The translations under genes were made by a program, and so were the position numbers. Below, piece by piece: positions 1-5,504 of a DNA stretch of 5,504 nucleotides. Source of the DNA: an uncultured Dialister sp. (GTDB taxonomy: Bacteria > Bacillota > Negativicutes > Veillonellales > Dialisteraceae); NCBI RefSeq assembly GCF_900541605.1, contig NZ_UQKJ01000120.1:1-5504 (forward strand). Direction: 5' to 3'. Below the pieces are notes generated by a model. That model had not been told where the DNA came from and did no database searches. It worked only from the letters and a program-made list of their open reading frames with translations. The first letter of the stretch is position 1, and each line of letters begins with the position of its first letter.

Positions 1-230
1 GCAGCTAGAAGCCCCCGCACGAATGACTCTATCCGTAAGCATCGCCCTAACAGCTTGATAAACTGAAATATCGCCAGAAGCCGTCAAAATATAAACTCGC
101 GGCGCGTCCAAACTTTGTGCGCCACACCCACGAGGGGAAAGCGACTCACAGGATGCTCAGTCGCTGCCGCTCCCTGCGCTCCTGTTCGTTGCGCACCACC
201 CCTTCGGGCGAAGCCCGTTACCCTTGTGCC

Positions 231-289
231 GTCCGAATACAAAAAGGAAGGCGCCCTGATGTGCAGTATAGGCACCAACTTATTCGGAC
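231..289. repeat. 9-bp inverted repeat with 41-base loop
   Basis: GTCCGAATA at 231-239 is exactly complementary to TATTCGGAC at 281-289. The 41 bases between them include GGCGCC (250-255) and GGCACC (271-276), which could form a smaller, imperfect inner stem. No T-run follows, so it is not an obvious terminator. It may be part of a dispersed intergenic repeat or a structured transcript. Its function is unknown. Confidence 0.45.
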
Positions 290-290
290 C

Positions 291-328
291 CGGAGGTCCT
301 CTGCAGGACGCTCCGCCTTGCCGAAGGC
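291..328. repeat. Two adjacent short hairpins
   Basis: CGGAGGTCCT (291-300) pairs with AGGAC-G-CTCCG (305-315) through ten pairs with one bulged G and a CTGC loop. It is followed at once by GCCTT-GCCG-AAGGC (315-328), a 5-bp stem with a tetraloop; the two share base 315, so they cannot both be complete. No T-run follows either stem. They belong to the hairpin-rich upstream block and have no assigned role. Confidence 0.45.
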
Positions 329-390
329 ATTCCCCTTGCGCCACCTCTATGCCCGAAGCAAAACCCTCTTGCTTTTCTCTATTCTCTCTA

Positions 391-418
391 TTACCATGTA
401 ACCATATCCATATATAAA
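391..418 (+). promoter_or_regulatory. Candidate sigma-70 promoter of the UroD-like gene
   Basis: TTACCA (391-396, four of six matches to TTGACA) lies 16 bases upstream of TATAAA (413-418, five of six matches to TATAAT). Transcription would start near base 425, leaving a leader of about 20 bases that contains the ribosome site. A tandem CCATAT-CCATAT (402-413) sits in the spacer and touches the -10; it could be chance or an operator. Just upstream, a weak stem AAGCAA/TTGCTT (356-361 with 369-374) followed by TTTTC might end transcription arriving from the left. Confidence 0.45.
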
Positions 419-445
419 TAGTATTGCTTCTAAAGGAGGGGCATT

Positions 446-1456
446 ATGGCACAGACTAAGAGAGAACTCGTTAAGGCAGCTCTTGACTGCAGACCGGTAG
501 ATCGAGTACCGGTAGGTTTCTGGCATCATTTTCTGGCAGATCAGAGACACGCAGATGCACTGGCCGATCATTCCGCCTGGGTGGATAATCTGGCGGGGCA
601 TGACAGATTTTATCATTCCTGGCATCCGGATTTCGTGAAAATCATGACGGATGGATTTTTCCTCTATCCCCATGAACAGCTGCACGACCTGAAGTCCATC
701 AGGGATGCGGAAAATATTAAGCCTCTGGGCCGGGATTCGGAATGGGTGCAGAAGTAGGTGGAACTCTGCGGCATCCTGACGGAACGGTATGGGAAAGAGG
801 TCATGGTCTTCTACAACCTCTTTGCCCCCACTCGGTGCATCGAATTCCAGCAGACCGGCAGCAATGCAAAGACGGTCATCACCGATTTCATGAAAGAGGA
901 TCCGGAGGCCCTGAAGGAAGTGATGGCGGTGCTGACGGAGGATATCGCCACCCTGGCGAAGGCGGTCATCACCGATGGCCACGCTGACGGCATTTACCTG
1001 TCTGTCCAGAATATTCCCCATCCCGCCATGACGAAGGAAAAGTATGCGGAATTCATCACGCCCTCGGAGGTGGCGGTGCTGGAGGCCGCCAATTCGGTGT
1101 CCGACTACAACCTCCTCCACATCTGCGGCTACATGGGTTGCCACAATGACCTCACCTGGTACAAGGACTATCCTTTCAAGGCGGTGAACTGGGCCGTGGC
1201 CTTCGAAGGGGTGCCCCTGGAAAAGGGAGAGGAAATCTTTGACCACCGCTGCGTCATCGGCGGTTTTGACAACAACCCGGAAGGGGTACTCTATTCTGGT
1301 ACAAAGGAAGAAGTGCAGGCAGAAACGAGACGGCTTCTGGACCATGCCGGAACAATGGGCGTCATCCTCGGCGCAGACTGCACGGTGCCCAAGGACATCG
1401 ACTCGGAACGGTTCAACTGGGTTCGTGATGCCGCTGCCGGGTATGGTAAGAAGTGA
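446..1456 (+). pseudogene. UroD/MtaA-family protein, split by an in-frame TAG
   Basis: The reading frame encodes about 335 residues, the usual length for this superfamily, but codon 104 is TAG (755-757); the frame then continues without another stop for 232 codons to TGA (1454-1456). The start is well set: AAAGGAGGG (432-440) lies five bases before ATG 446. The N-terminal KRELVKAAL...DRVPVGFWHHF is typical of the superfamily. H225, C227 (HICG, codons at 1118-1126) and C312 (GADC) fit the H-x-C-x(n)-C zinc ligands of MtaA/CmuA-type corrinoid methyltransferases. The haem enzyme's RPVWxMRQAGR motif is absent, so this is not hemE. A related cobamide-linked methyl transfer is an inference and the substrate is unknown. 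The context QK-stop-VEL suggests CAG (Gln) changed to TAG by one transition. Possible explanations are a recent nonsense mutation, a sequencing error, or amber readthrough. The absence of other damage argues against an old pseudogene. Confidence 0.8.
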
Positions 1457-1472
1457 AATATCTAAAAATAAG

Positions 1473-1527
1473 TTGACATATAAAAGAGGTTTAGAAAATA
1501 ATTTTCTAAACCTCTTTTATATGTCAA
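1473..1527. terminator. 55-bp near-perfect palindrome, likely bidirectional terminator
   Basis: Bases 1473-1499 and 1501-1527 are exactly complementary (27 pairs) around the single central base A1500. It begins 17 bases after the UroD-like stop codon. The inner part is built like a two-way intrinsic terminator: AAAAGAGG at the start of the stem and CCTCTTTTAT on the exit side, so transcripts from either direction end in a T-rich run. It separates the upstream gene from the pst operon. The outer arms read TTGACATATA on both strands. On the + strand TTGACA (1473-1478) lies 18 bases from AATAAT (1497-1502), a passable promoter, so a promoter or regulator site inside the palindrome cannot be excluded. 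Confidence 0.7.
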
Positions 1528-1530
1528 GAA

Positions 1531-1610
1531 TTTACATAAAACTTACAAAATAGACGGAAACTATACTTTTTTACAGTTCTGCATTTTACATCCATCCCGT
1601 AGACTAGAAT
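1531..1610 (+). promoter_or_regulatory. pstS promoter with Pho-box-like half-sites
   Basis: TTTACA (1531-1536) and CTTACA (1542-1547) repeat with an 11-bp period, one helical turn. The 17-base unit at 1531-1547 matches the E. coli Pho box CTGTCATAAAACTGTCA at 12 of 17 positions and also fits the TT(A/C/T)ACA repeats bound by Bacillus PhoP. Two more TTTACA copies lie at 1570-1575 and 1585-1590, 15 bp apart and so less regular. TAGAAT (1605-1610) is a good -10 hexamer, 14 bases after the last half-site, with no separate good -35; that is usual for Pho promoters, where the activator replaces -35 contact. Induction under phosphate starvation by a PhoB/PhoP-type regulator is inferred from these sites and the downstream genes. 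Confidence 0.6.
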
Positions 1611-1659
1611 CATCGAAACAAAAAGAATAAATCATCATTCGTTTCAAGGGAGGATTAAC

Positions 1660-2544
1660 ATGAATCTTAAAAAGTGGATGGCTCTGGCTCTTTCTTCTGC
1701 AGCACTCGTAGCAGCAGCAGGCTGCGGTGGCAATTCGGCTCCGGCAAAAAGCGGTGCCGCTTCCGGCGCAAAGGTATCCGGCCAGGTAACCGTTTCCGGT
1801 TCATCCGCACTGCTTCCGCTGGCTAAAGATGCGGCAGCTAAGTTCAAAACAAAGAATCCGGATGTTTCTATTACCCTGAACGCCGGCGGTTCCGGCACAG
1901 GCCTGAAACAGGTTGCTGAAGGCTCCGTCAACATCGGCAACTCCGATGTGGCAGCTGAAACAAAGCTCCCCGCTGACAAGGCAAAGGGCCTCGTAGACCA
2001 CAAGGTCTGCACCATGACCGTAGCAACCATTGTGAATAAGGACATTGCAGAAAAGGTTAAGAGCCTTACTTCCCAGCAGCTGCAGGATATCTTCACTGCA
2101 AAGACCACAAACTGGAAAGACGTTGGCGGCCCCGATGAACCAATCGTTCTCGTAACCAGACCGACCACATCCGGCACCCGTGCTCTCTTCACCGAACTGG
2201 CACTGGCCGGCAAGGAAGAAGCTTCCAACAAGTCCCTTGAAACCGATGATAGCGGCACACTGATCCAGAGCGTTGCTCAGACCAAAGGCGCTATCGGTTA
2301 TGTAGCACTTCCTTACCTCGTCAATAACAAAGACGTGGCAGCAGTTGCTATCGATGGAGTAGAACCGACACTGGAAAATACCTACAACGGCAAGTACAAA
2401 GTATGGGGCTATGAACACATGTACACCAAGGGTGAAGCTACCGGCGCTGTCAAAGCTTACCTGGACTATGTTCTCTCCGATGAATACGGCGTAGAAATCG
2501 AAAAACAGGGCTACGGCGTATCCTCCAAGATGAAGACAAAATAA
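1660..2544 (+). CDS. pstS: Phosphate ABC transporter substrate-binding lipoprotein PstS
   Basis: This 294-residue protein is the external phosphate receptor of the Pst importer. It has a short basic N-terminus (MNLKKW), a hydrophobic stretch (7-20) and a lipobox AAGC with Cys22 as the likely lipidated residue, so it should be anchored to the outer face of the cytoplasmic membrane. A low-complexity Ser/Ala/Gly linker (about 25-40) follows. Ligand-site motifs of the PstS family are all present: SGSSAL (46-51), NAGGSGTG (74-81), GNSD (93-96) and RPTTSGTR (167-174), with GAIGY (210-214) near the hinge. The length is normal and the fold looks complete. The start is fixed by GGGAGG (1648-1653) six bases before ATG. 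It is first in the operon, behind a Pho-box-like promoter, and its stop is followed by a hairpin that may raise its level over the downstream genes. The identification is firm. Confidence 0.96.
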   Translation: MNLKKWMALALSSAALVAAAGCGGNSAPAKSGAASGAKVSGQVTVSGSSALLPLAKDAAAKFKTKNPDVSITLNAGGSGTGLKQVAEGSVNIGNSDVAAETKLPADKAKGLVDHKVCTMTVATIVNKDIAEKVKSLTSQQLQDIFTAKTTNWKDVGGPDEPIVLVTRPTTSGTRALFTELALAGKEEASNKSLETDDSGTLIQSVAQTKGAIGYVALPYLVNNKDVAAVAIDGVEPTLENTYNGKYKVWGYEHMYTKGEATGAVKAYLDYVLSDEYGVEIEKQGYGVSSKMKTK

Positions 2545-2580
2545 TCGTAGTTGATAATAATAAAACGATACAGACATTTT

Positions 2581-2626
2581 GCGGGAAAAGCGGCCGTATG
2601 AAAGTGCGGCTGCCTTTCCCGTCTTT
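2581..2626 (+). terminator. Intercistronic stem-loop after pstS (partial terminator or mRNA stabiliser)
   Basis: Bases 2582-2596 pair with 2607-2621: 14 of 15 positions, including one G-T wobble and one A-C mismatch, around a 10-base loop. TCTTT (2622-2626) follows, a weak T-run compared with a full intrinsic terminator. Its place between pstS and pstC suggests that some transcripts stop here, or that the stem protects the pstS message from 3' decay; either gives more PstS than channel protein. Enough readthrough must occur to express pstCAB, because I see no other promoter in the gap. Confidence 0.6.
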
Positions 2627-2643
2627 AAAAAAAGGAGAAATGA

Positions 2644-3555
2644 ATGGAAAGCAATACGCGCCAGCAGCATATGTTCCGGCGTGAAATTCTGGGTAAAAGC
2701 GTATCCACCATATGCGGCCTGTTTCTGATTGTCCTCACCATTGCCATCGGCTGCTTCCTTCTGGCAAAGGGCATGCTTACGTTTACGGAATTCCATCACA
2801 GCATTGGAGAATTCCTCTTTTCCTCGACCTGGAAGCCTTCTGATACCGATGTGGGAGGCGGCAAGGTAGGGGCGGCCATCTTCATTTACGGCTCCATCCT
2901 CACCTGTTTCCTGACTCTTGTCATTGCCATTCCCTTCAGCCTGTCCACAGCGGTATTCATGACACAGATTTCGCCGAAGATCGGAGAGAAGATCATCCGT
3001 CCGGCTGTAGAAATTTTCGTCGGCATTCCTTCCGTTGTCTATGGCTGGGTTGGCCTGGTGGTGCTGGTACCGTTCCTGCAGAAGATTTTCAAACTGCCCC
3101 ACGGGCAGTCCGTGCTGGCGGCGTCCATTGTCCTTTCCGTCATGATTTATCCTACCATTACTTCCGTTTCTGCCGATGCCATCCGGAGCGTGAATAAGAA
3201 GTACATTGAAGGGGCCTACGGACTGGGCTCCACCCGGTGGCAGATGATTTATAAAGTACTCCTTCCGGCAGCGCTGCCGGGCATTCTTACGGCTATCGTC
3301 CTTGGCTTGGCCCGTGCCTTCGGGGAAGCATTGGCTGTATCCATGGTCATCGGCAAGATGAAAGCATTCCCCACAAGCCTCCTGGCTCCGACGAACAGTC
3401 TTACCGCAGCCATTGCTTCTGATATGGGCGGCGCCATGGATGGCGGGGAACTGAATTCCGCCCTGTGGACCATGGCTCTCCTGCTCTTCATTATTTCCCT
3501 GATCTTTATCCTGATTATCCATCTGATTGCAGCAAGAAAGGAGTCCCTGGCATGA
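2644..3555 (+). CDS. pstC: Phosphate ABC transporter permease PstC
   Basis: This 303-residue inner-membrane protein forms, with PstA, the channel of the phosphate importer. Six hydrophobic helices are visible at about 21-43, 76-100, 120-145, 155-177, 208-232 and 272-296. The family signature STWKPS (61-66) lies in the first external loop, GIPSVVYG (127-134) in the third helix, and the cytoplasmic EAA coupling loop, which contacts PstB, runs from EGAYGLG (189-195) to ARAFGEA (223-229). The start is set by AGGAG (2633-2637) six bases before ATG 2644; another ATG at 2640 is in a different frame. Its last bases overlap pstA in ATGA, which favours coupled translation. Transcription probably reads through from pstS. 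Nothing is missing. Confidence 0.95.
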   Translation: MESNTRQQHMFRREILGKSVSTICGLFLIVLTIAIGCFLLAKGMLTFTEFHHSIGEFLFSSTWKPSDTDVGGGKVGAAIFIYGSILTCFLTLVIAIPFSLSTAVFMTQISPKIGEKIIRPAVEIFVGIPSVVYGWVGLVVLVPFLQKIFKLPHGQSVLAASIVLSVMIYPTITSVSADAIRSVNKKYIEGAYGLGSTRWQMIYKVLLPAALPGILTAIVLGLARAFGEALAVSMVIGKMKAFPTSLLAPTNSLTAAIASDMGGAMDGGELNSALWTMALLLFIISLIFILIIHLIAARKESLA

Positions 3556-4490
3556 CTGTTCAGTCCGCAAACCCGACCGGCCATGGCGCTTCTGATCTCC
3601 GTCTCATCGACGGAGGGCTGAAGAGGGCCCGCTTTGCCGATCATGTGGCCACATTTTTCTTCTATTTCATTTCCGCCGCTTTCGTGCTTCTCCTCATTGC
3701 CTTTACACTTTACGTGGTATGGGGCGGCGTGAAAGCTTTTAAGCCTGAAATCTTTTCCTTCGGACCGGAGGGCATTGGAAACCAGTTCTTCAACACGGTT
3801 TACCTGGTGGTCCTTTCCCTCATTATTTCTGTCCCCATCGGCGTCATGGCCGGTGTGTACATGGCGGAATATGCACCGCCCGGAAGAGTGACAAACAGTC
3901 TCCGCATCGCCATCGAGACCCTGTCTTCCCTTCCTTCCATCGTGGTCGGCCTTTTCGGCTACCTGGTGTTTATCATCATGGTTCACAGCCAGTGGAACCT
4001 GTTCTCCGGCGCCATGGCGGTATCGGTGCTGTCCCTGCCGCTCATCACTTCCACCACCTACGATGCGTTCAAAGCGCTTCCCAGCGGGTATAAGGAAGGC
4101 AGTCTGGCCCTGGGAGCCACCCATTTCGAAACCATCTGGCACGTTATGCTTCCCGCTACGGTGGGACCCATCGTGACCGGCGTCATCCTGGCTGCAGGGA
4201 GAGGCTTCGGCGAAGCCGCCGCTCTTCTGTACACTGCCGGTATGAGTACTGATATTAACTGGAACGTATGGGATATCACATCCCCTACCTGTCCACTGAA
4301 TCCATTCCGCCCCGGCGAGACCCTTTCCCTCCAGGTCTGGGCAGCCCGCACGGAAGGCCTTGGCCCCAGCGCTGTAGATACAGCCGCTGCTGCTTCCGCC
4401 GTATTGATGATTATGGTCCTGGTTTTCAGTATCGGAGCCAGACTCGTGAGCCGTTATATTTCTAAGAAGACTGAAGGAGAAAATTCATGA
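3552..4490 (+). CDS. pstA: Phosphate ABC transporter permease PstA
   Basis: This is the second channel subunit, 312 residues from ATG 3552. A longer frame begins at 3465, but that extension lies inside pstC. ATG 3552 has AAAGGAG (3537-3543) eight bases before it and overlaps the pstC stop as ATGA, so I choose it. After a polar N-terminus (1-30), helices lie at about 34-58, 80-104, 127-145, 150-170, 203-227 and 278-300. SLPSIVVGLFG (126-136) is characteristic of PstA, and the EAA loop runs from EGSLALGA (182-189) to GRGFGEA (216-222). The periplasmic segment at 232-270, containing NPFRPGETLSLQVW, is normal for the family. PstA pairs with PstC and couples to PstB. Its stop overlaps the pstB start by four bases. 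Confidence 0.95.
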   Translation: MTVQSANPTGHGASDLRLIDGGLKRARFADHVATFFFYFISAAFVLLLIAFTLYVVWGGVKAFKPEIFSFGPEGIGNQFFNTVYLVVLSLIISVPIGVMAGVYMAEYAPPGRVTNSLRIAIETLSSLPSIVVGLFGYLVFIIMVHSQWNLFSGAMAVSVLSLPLITSTTYDAFKALPSGYKEGSLALGATHFETIWHVMLPATVGPIVTGVILAAGRGFGEAAALLYTAGMSTDINWNVWDITSPTCPLNPFRPGETLSLQVWAARTEGLGPSAVDTAAAASAVLMIMVLVFSIGARLVSRYISKKTEGENS

Positions 4491-5305
4491 TGACAAATAA
4501 TAATTCCATGGCCGTCCAGGCCTCCGCCCAGGCACCGTCCATTTCCGTTTATTCCAATATTATTTTTGACTGCAAGGGACTGGACCTTTACTACGGCGCT
4601 TTCCAGGCGCTGAAGAAGATTTCCATGCGCATTGAAAAGAACCAGATCACCGCCCTCATCGGACCTTCCGGCTGCGGCAAATCCACATTCCTCCGCACCC
4701 TGAACCGCATGAATGACCTGGTTCCCGGCTGCCGTGTAGAAGGCCAGGTCCTTCTCTCCGGCGTCGATATTTATAAGGAAATCGACCCCATCGTCCTTCG
4801 CCGTCATGTGGGCATGGTATTCCAGCAGCCGAACCCCTTTCCGAAGAGCATTTACGATAACGTAGCTTACGGTCCCCGGCTGAAGGGCATCACGAAAAAG
4901 AGCGACCTCGATGAAATCGTAGAAAGAAGCCTGAAACAGGCAGCCATCTGGGACGAACTGAAAGATCGTCTCCACAAGTCCGCCCTCGGCCTTTCCGGCG
5001 GCCAGCAGCAGCGGCTCTGCATCGCCAGAGCCCTGGCTGTAGAACCGGAAGTGCTCCTTATGGATGAAGCAACCTCCGCCTTGGACCCCATTTCCACAGC
5101 CCACATCGAAGAACTGGCTGTGAAACTGAAGGAAGATTACACGGTGGTCATGGTTACCCACAACATGCAGCAGGTCCAGCGTATTGCCGATAAGACCGCT
5201 TTCTTCTACCTCGGCGAAATGGTGGAATACGGCGATACACAGCAGATTTTCGAAAACCCGAAGAAGGAAAGAACCATCCGTTACGTATCCGGCAATTTCG
5301 GCTGA
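4487..5305 (+). CDS. pstB: Phosphate ABC transporter ATP-binding protein PstB
   Basis: This 272-residue cytoplasmic ATPase powers phosphate import and works as a dimer under PstC/PstA. All nucleotide-binding motifs are present: Walker A GPSGCGKST (59-67), Q-loop FQQPNPFP (112-119), ABC signature LSGGQQQR (169-176), Walker B VLLMDEA (189-195), D-loop SALD (197-200) and switch histidine H225. PNPFPKSIYDNVAYGPR (115-131) is typical of PstB rather than other ABC ATPases. The residue after the Walker B glutamate is Ala195 where many ABC proteins have Pro, a tolerated variant. Two adjacent ATGs (4487 and 4490) are possible starts; AAGGAG (4474-4479) favours 4487, seven bases away, which overlaps the pstA stop as ATGA. 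About 25 variable N-terminal residues precede the domain. phoU, its usual neighbour, does not follow. Confidence 0.97.
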   Translation: MMTNNNSMAVQASAQAPSISVYSNIIFDCKGLDLYYGAFQALKKISMRIEKNQITALIGPSGCGKSTFLRTLNRMNDLVPGCRVEGQVLLSGVDIYKEIDPIVLRRHVGMVFQQPNPFPKSIYDNVAYGPRLKGITKKSDLDEIVERSLKQAAIWDELKDRLHKSALGLSGGQQQRLCIARALAVEPEVLLMDEATSALDPISTAHIEELAVKLKEDYTVVMVTHNMQQVQRIADKTAFFYLGEMVEYGDTQQIFENPKKERTIRYVSGNFG

Positions 5306-5420
5306 TACGATGACAGAATATGATACAATTGAATCAGATATGACTATTGCGATTTGACGAGCTGATGTGGTTCGTGGCTGGCCGGCGGGCTGCTCGGATG
5401 GATGGGGCATAAGGGTTGTG

Positions 5421-5448
5421 GGTCGGGCGCCGCTTCGCTGGCCCGACC
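5421..5448. repeat. 8-bp GC-rich hairpin
   Basis: GGTCGGGC (5421-5428) pairs exactly with GCCCGACC (5441-5448) around a 12-base loop. The next bases are GGGTTGTGG, not a T-run, so a rho-independent terminator in the + direction is unlikely. With the neighbouring stem it looks like a palindromic intergenic repeat unit. Confidence 0.5.
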
Positions 5449-5456
5449 GGGTTGTG

Positions 5457-5486
5457 GCTTTGGGAAGGCTGACGCCTTCCCAAAGC
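5457..5486. repeat. Perfect 13-bp hairpin
   Basis: Bases 5457-5469 (GCTTTGGGAAGGC) pair perfectly with 5474-5486 around the four-base loop TGAC. The stem is stable enough to act as a transcript end or RNase barrier for the pst message, but no T-run follows on either strand. A palindromic repeat, a processed 3' end or a factor-assisted terminator are all possible; the sequence alone does not decide. Confidence 0.55.
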
Positions 5487-5504
5487 GGGGGCGTAAGGTG
5501 GATC

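Larger units (their letters stand above)
1..390. other. Gene-free, hairpin-rich upstream region
   Basis: I can support no gene in this stretch. Several frames on both strands are open for 80-100 codons at once, as GC-rich, stop-poor DNA often allows, but none has a convincing ribosome site or a recognisable protein. What it does contain is a run of short inverted repeats: 140-146 with 159-165 (AGCGACT/AGTCGCT), 205-209 with 213-217 (CGGGC/GCCCG), 231-239 with 281-289 (GTCCGAATA/TATTCGGAC), 291-315 and 315-328. A similar C-rich word starting TTGCGC or TGTGCGC recurs near 115, 190 and 336. This resembles a dispersed intergenic repeat more than a decayed gene, but one copy cannot prove that. The minus strand also has an open frame running off the left edge (about 1-145) that I do not recognise. 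Confidence 0.5.
5306..5504. other. Downstream region without a recognisable gene
   Basis: After pstB come about 50 AT-rich bases and then a GC-rich tail. The first part holds a 15-codon frame (5310-5357, starting MTEYDTIESD) with no ribosome site, an imperfect 16-bp palindrome (5321-5336, core CAATTG, 14 of 16 positions symmetric), and TG-A-TACAAT (5321-5329), which could be an extended -10 for a gene beyond the window. The tail holds two strong hairpins described separately. No phoU start is visible, and no hairpin followed by a T-run marks the end of the operon. Confidence 0.5.

Noticed and set aside
84..417. Overlapping small open frames on both strands at 84-344, 115-417 and 117-401
   Set aside because: Three frames are open at once in C-rich, hairpin-rich DNA, without good ribosome sites or recognisable products.
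755..757. TAG as a pyrrolysine codon
   Set aside because: Pyrrolysine is established in MtmB, MtbB and MttB, not in the UroD/MtaA superfamily, and the context suggests a Gln codon; kept only as a check.
347..1345. Long minus-strand open frame opposite the UroD-like gene
   Set aside because: It is the antisense shadow of a recognisable + strand protein and matches no family I know.
758..1456. Independent gene starting at GTG 758
   Set aside because: The codon lies immediately after the TAG, lacks its own ribosome site and falls in the middle of the family domain; it is the continuation of the broken gene.
3465..3551. Upstream ATG that would extend PstA by 29 residues
   Set aside because: It lies inside pstC and gives a non-family N-terminus; ATG 3552 has a good ribosome site and the ATGA overlap.
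1801..3570. 589-codon minus-strand open frame
   Set aside because: It lies opposite pstS and pstC, both of which carry full sets of family motifs, and its product is low-complexity and unrecognisable.
3249..4142. Minus-strand open frame opposite pstC/pstA
   Set aside because: Antisense shadow of two clear permease genes; its translation is rich in charged, His/Gly-laden sequence typical of reverse-read membrane genes.
4454..5410. Minus-strand open frame opposite pstB
   Set aside because: Shadow of an ABC ATPase with all of its motifs intact on the + strand.
1..5504. CRISPR array, tRNA, rRNA, transposase or phage genes
   Set aside because: I saw no regularly spaced long direct repeats, no tRNA-like cloverleaf, and no transposase or integrase motifs.

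Overview
The window carries a high-affinity phosphate uptake operon, pstS-pstC-pstA-pstB, all on the + strand (1660-5305). It is preceded by a separate gene of the uroporphyrinogen-decarboxylase/MtaA methyltransferase superfamily that is split by one in-frame amber codon (446-1456). The strong AGGAGG-type ribosome sites, a lipoprotein PstS, four-base ATGA gene overlaps and moderate GC suggest a bacterium of the Bacillota. The general look of the proteins makes me think of the Negativicutes (Acidaminococcus/Dialister relatives), but this is an impression, not a proven assignment.

Layout. Bases 1-390 hold no gene I can support; they are a C-rich stretch full of small hairpins. A plausible promoter (391-418) and a strong ribosome site lead into the broken UroD-like gene. 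A nearly perfect 55-bp palindrome (1473-1527) follows its stop and most likely ends its transcript. Directly after it lies a pstS promoter region with TTTACA-type half-sites resembling a Pho box (1531-1591) and a TAGAAT -10 (1605-1610). pstS is separated from pstC by a 99-base gap containing a long imperfect hairpin with a weak T-run, well placed to make PstS more abundant than the membrane proteins. pstC/pstA and pstA/pstB overlap by ATGA. The last 199 bases hold no phoU, only a 15-codon mini-frame, an imperfect palindrome and two strong GC-rich hairpins.

How it works together. PstS, a lipid-anchored protein, captures phosphate outside the membrane. PstC and PstA form the channel, and PstB dimers hydrolyse ATP to drive import. 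The Pho-box-like sites suggest induction by a PhoB/PhoP-type response regulator during phosphate limitation. The UroD-like gene appears to be an independent unit. Its HxC...C pattern points to zinc-dependent methyl transfer rather than haem synthesis.

I see no clearly new biological system here. The best leads are the lone amber codon, the 55-bp palindrome next to the Pho-like sites, and the absence of phoU directly after pstB.
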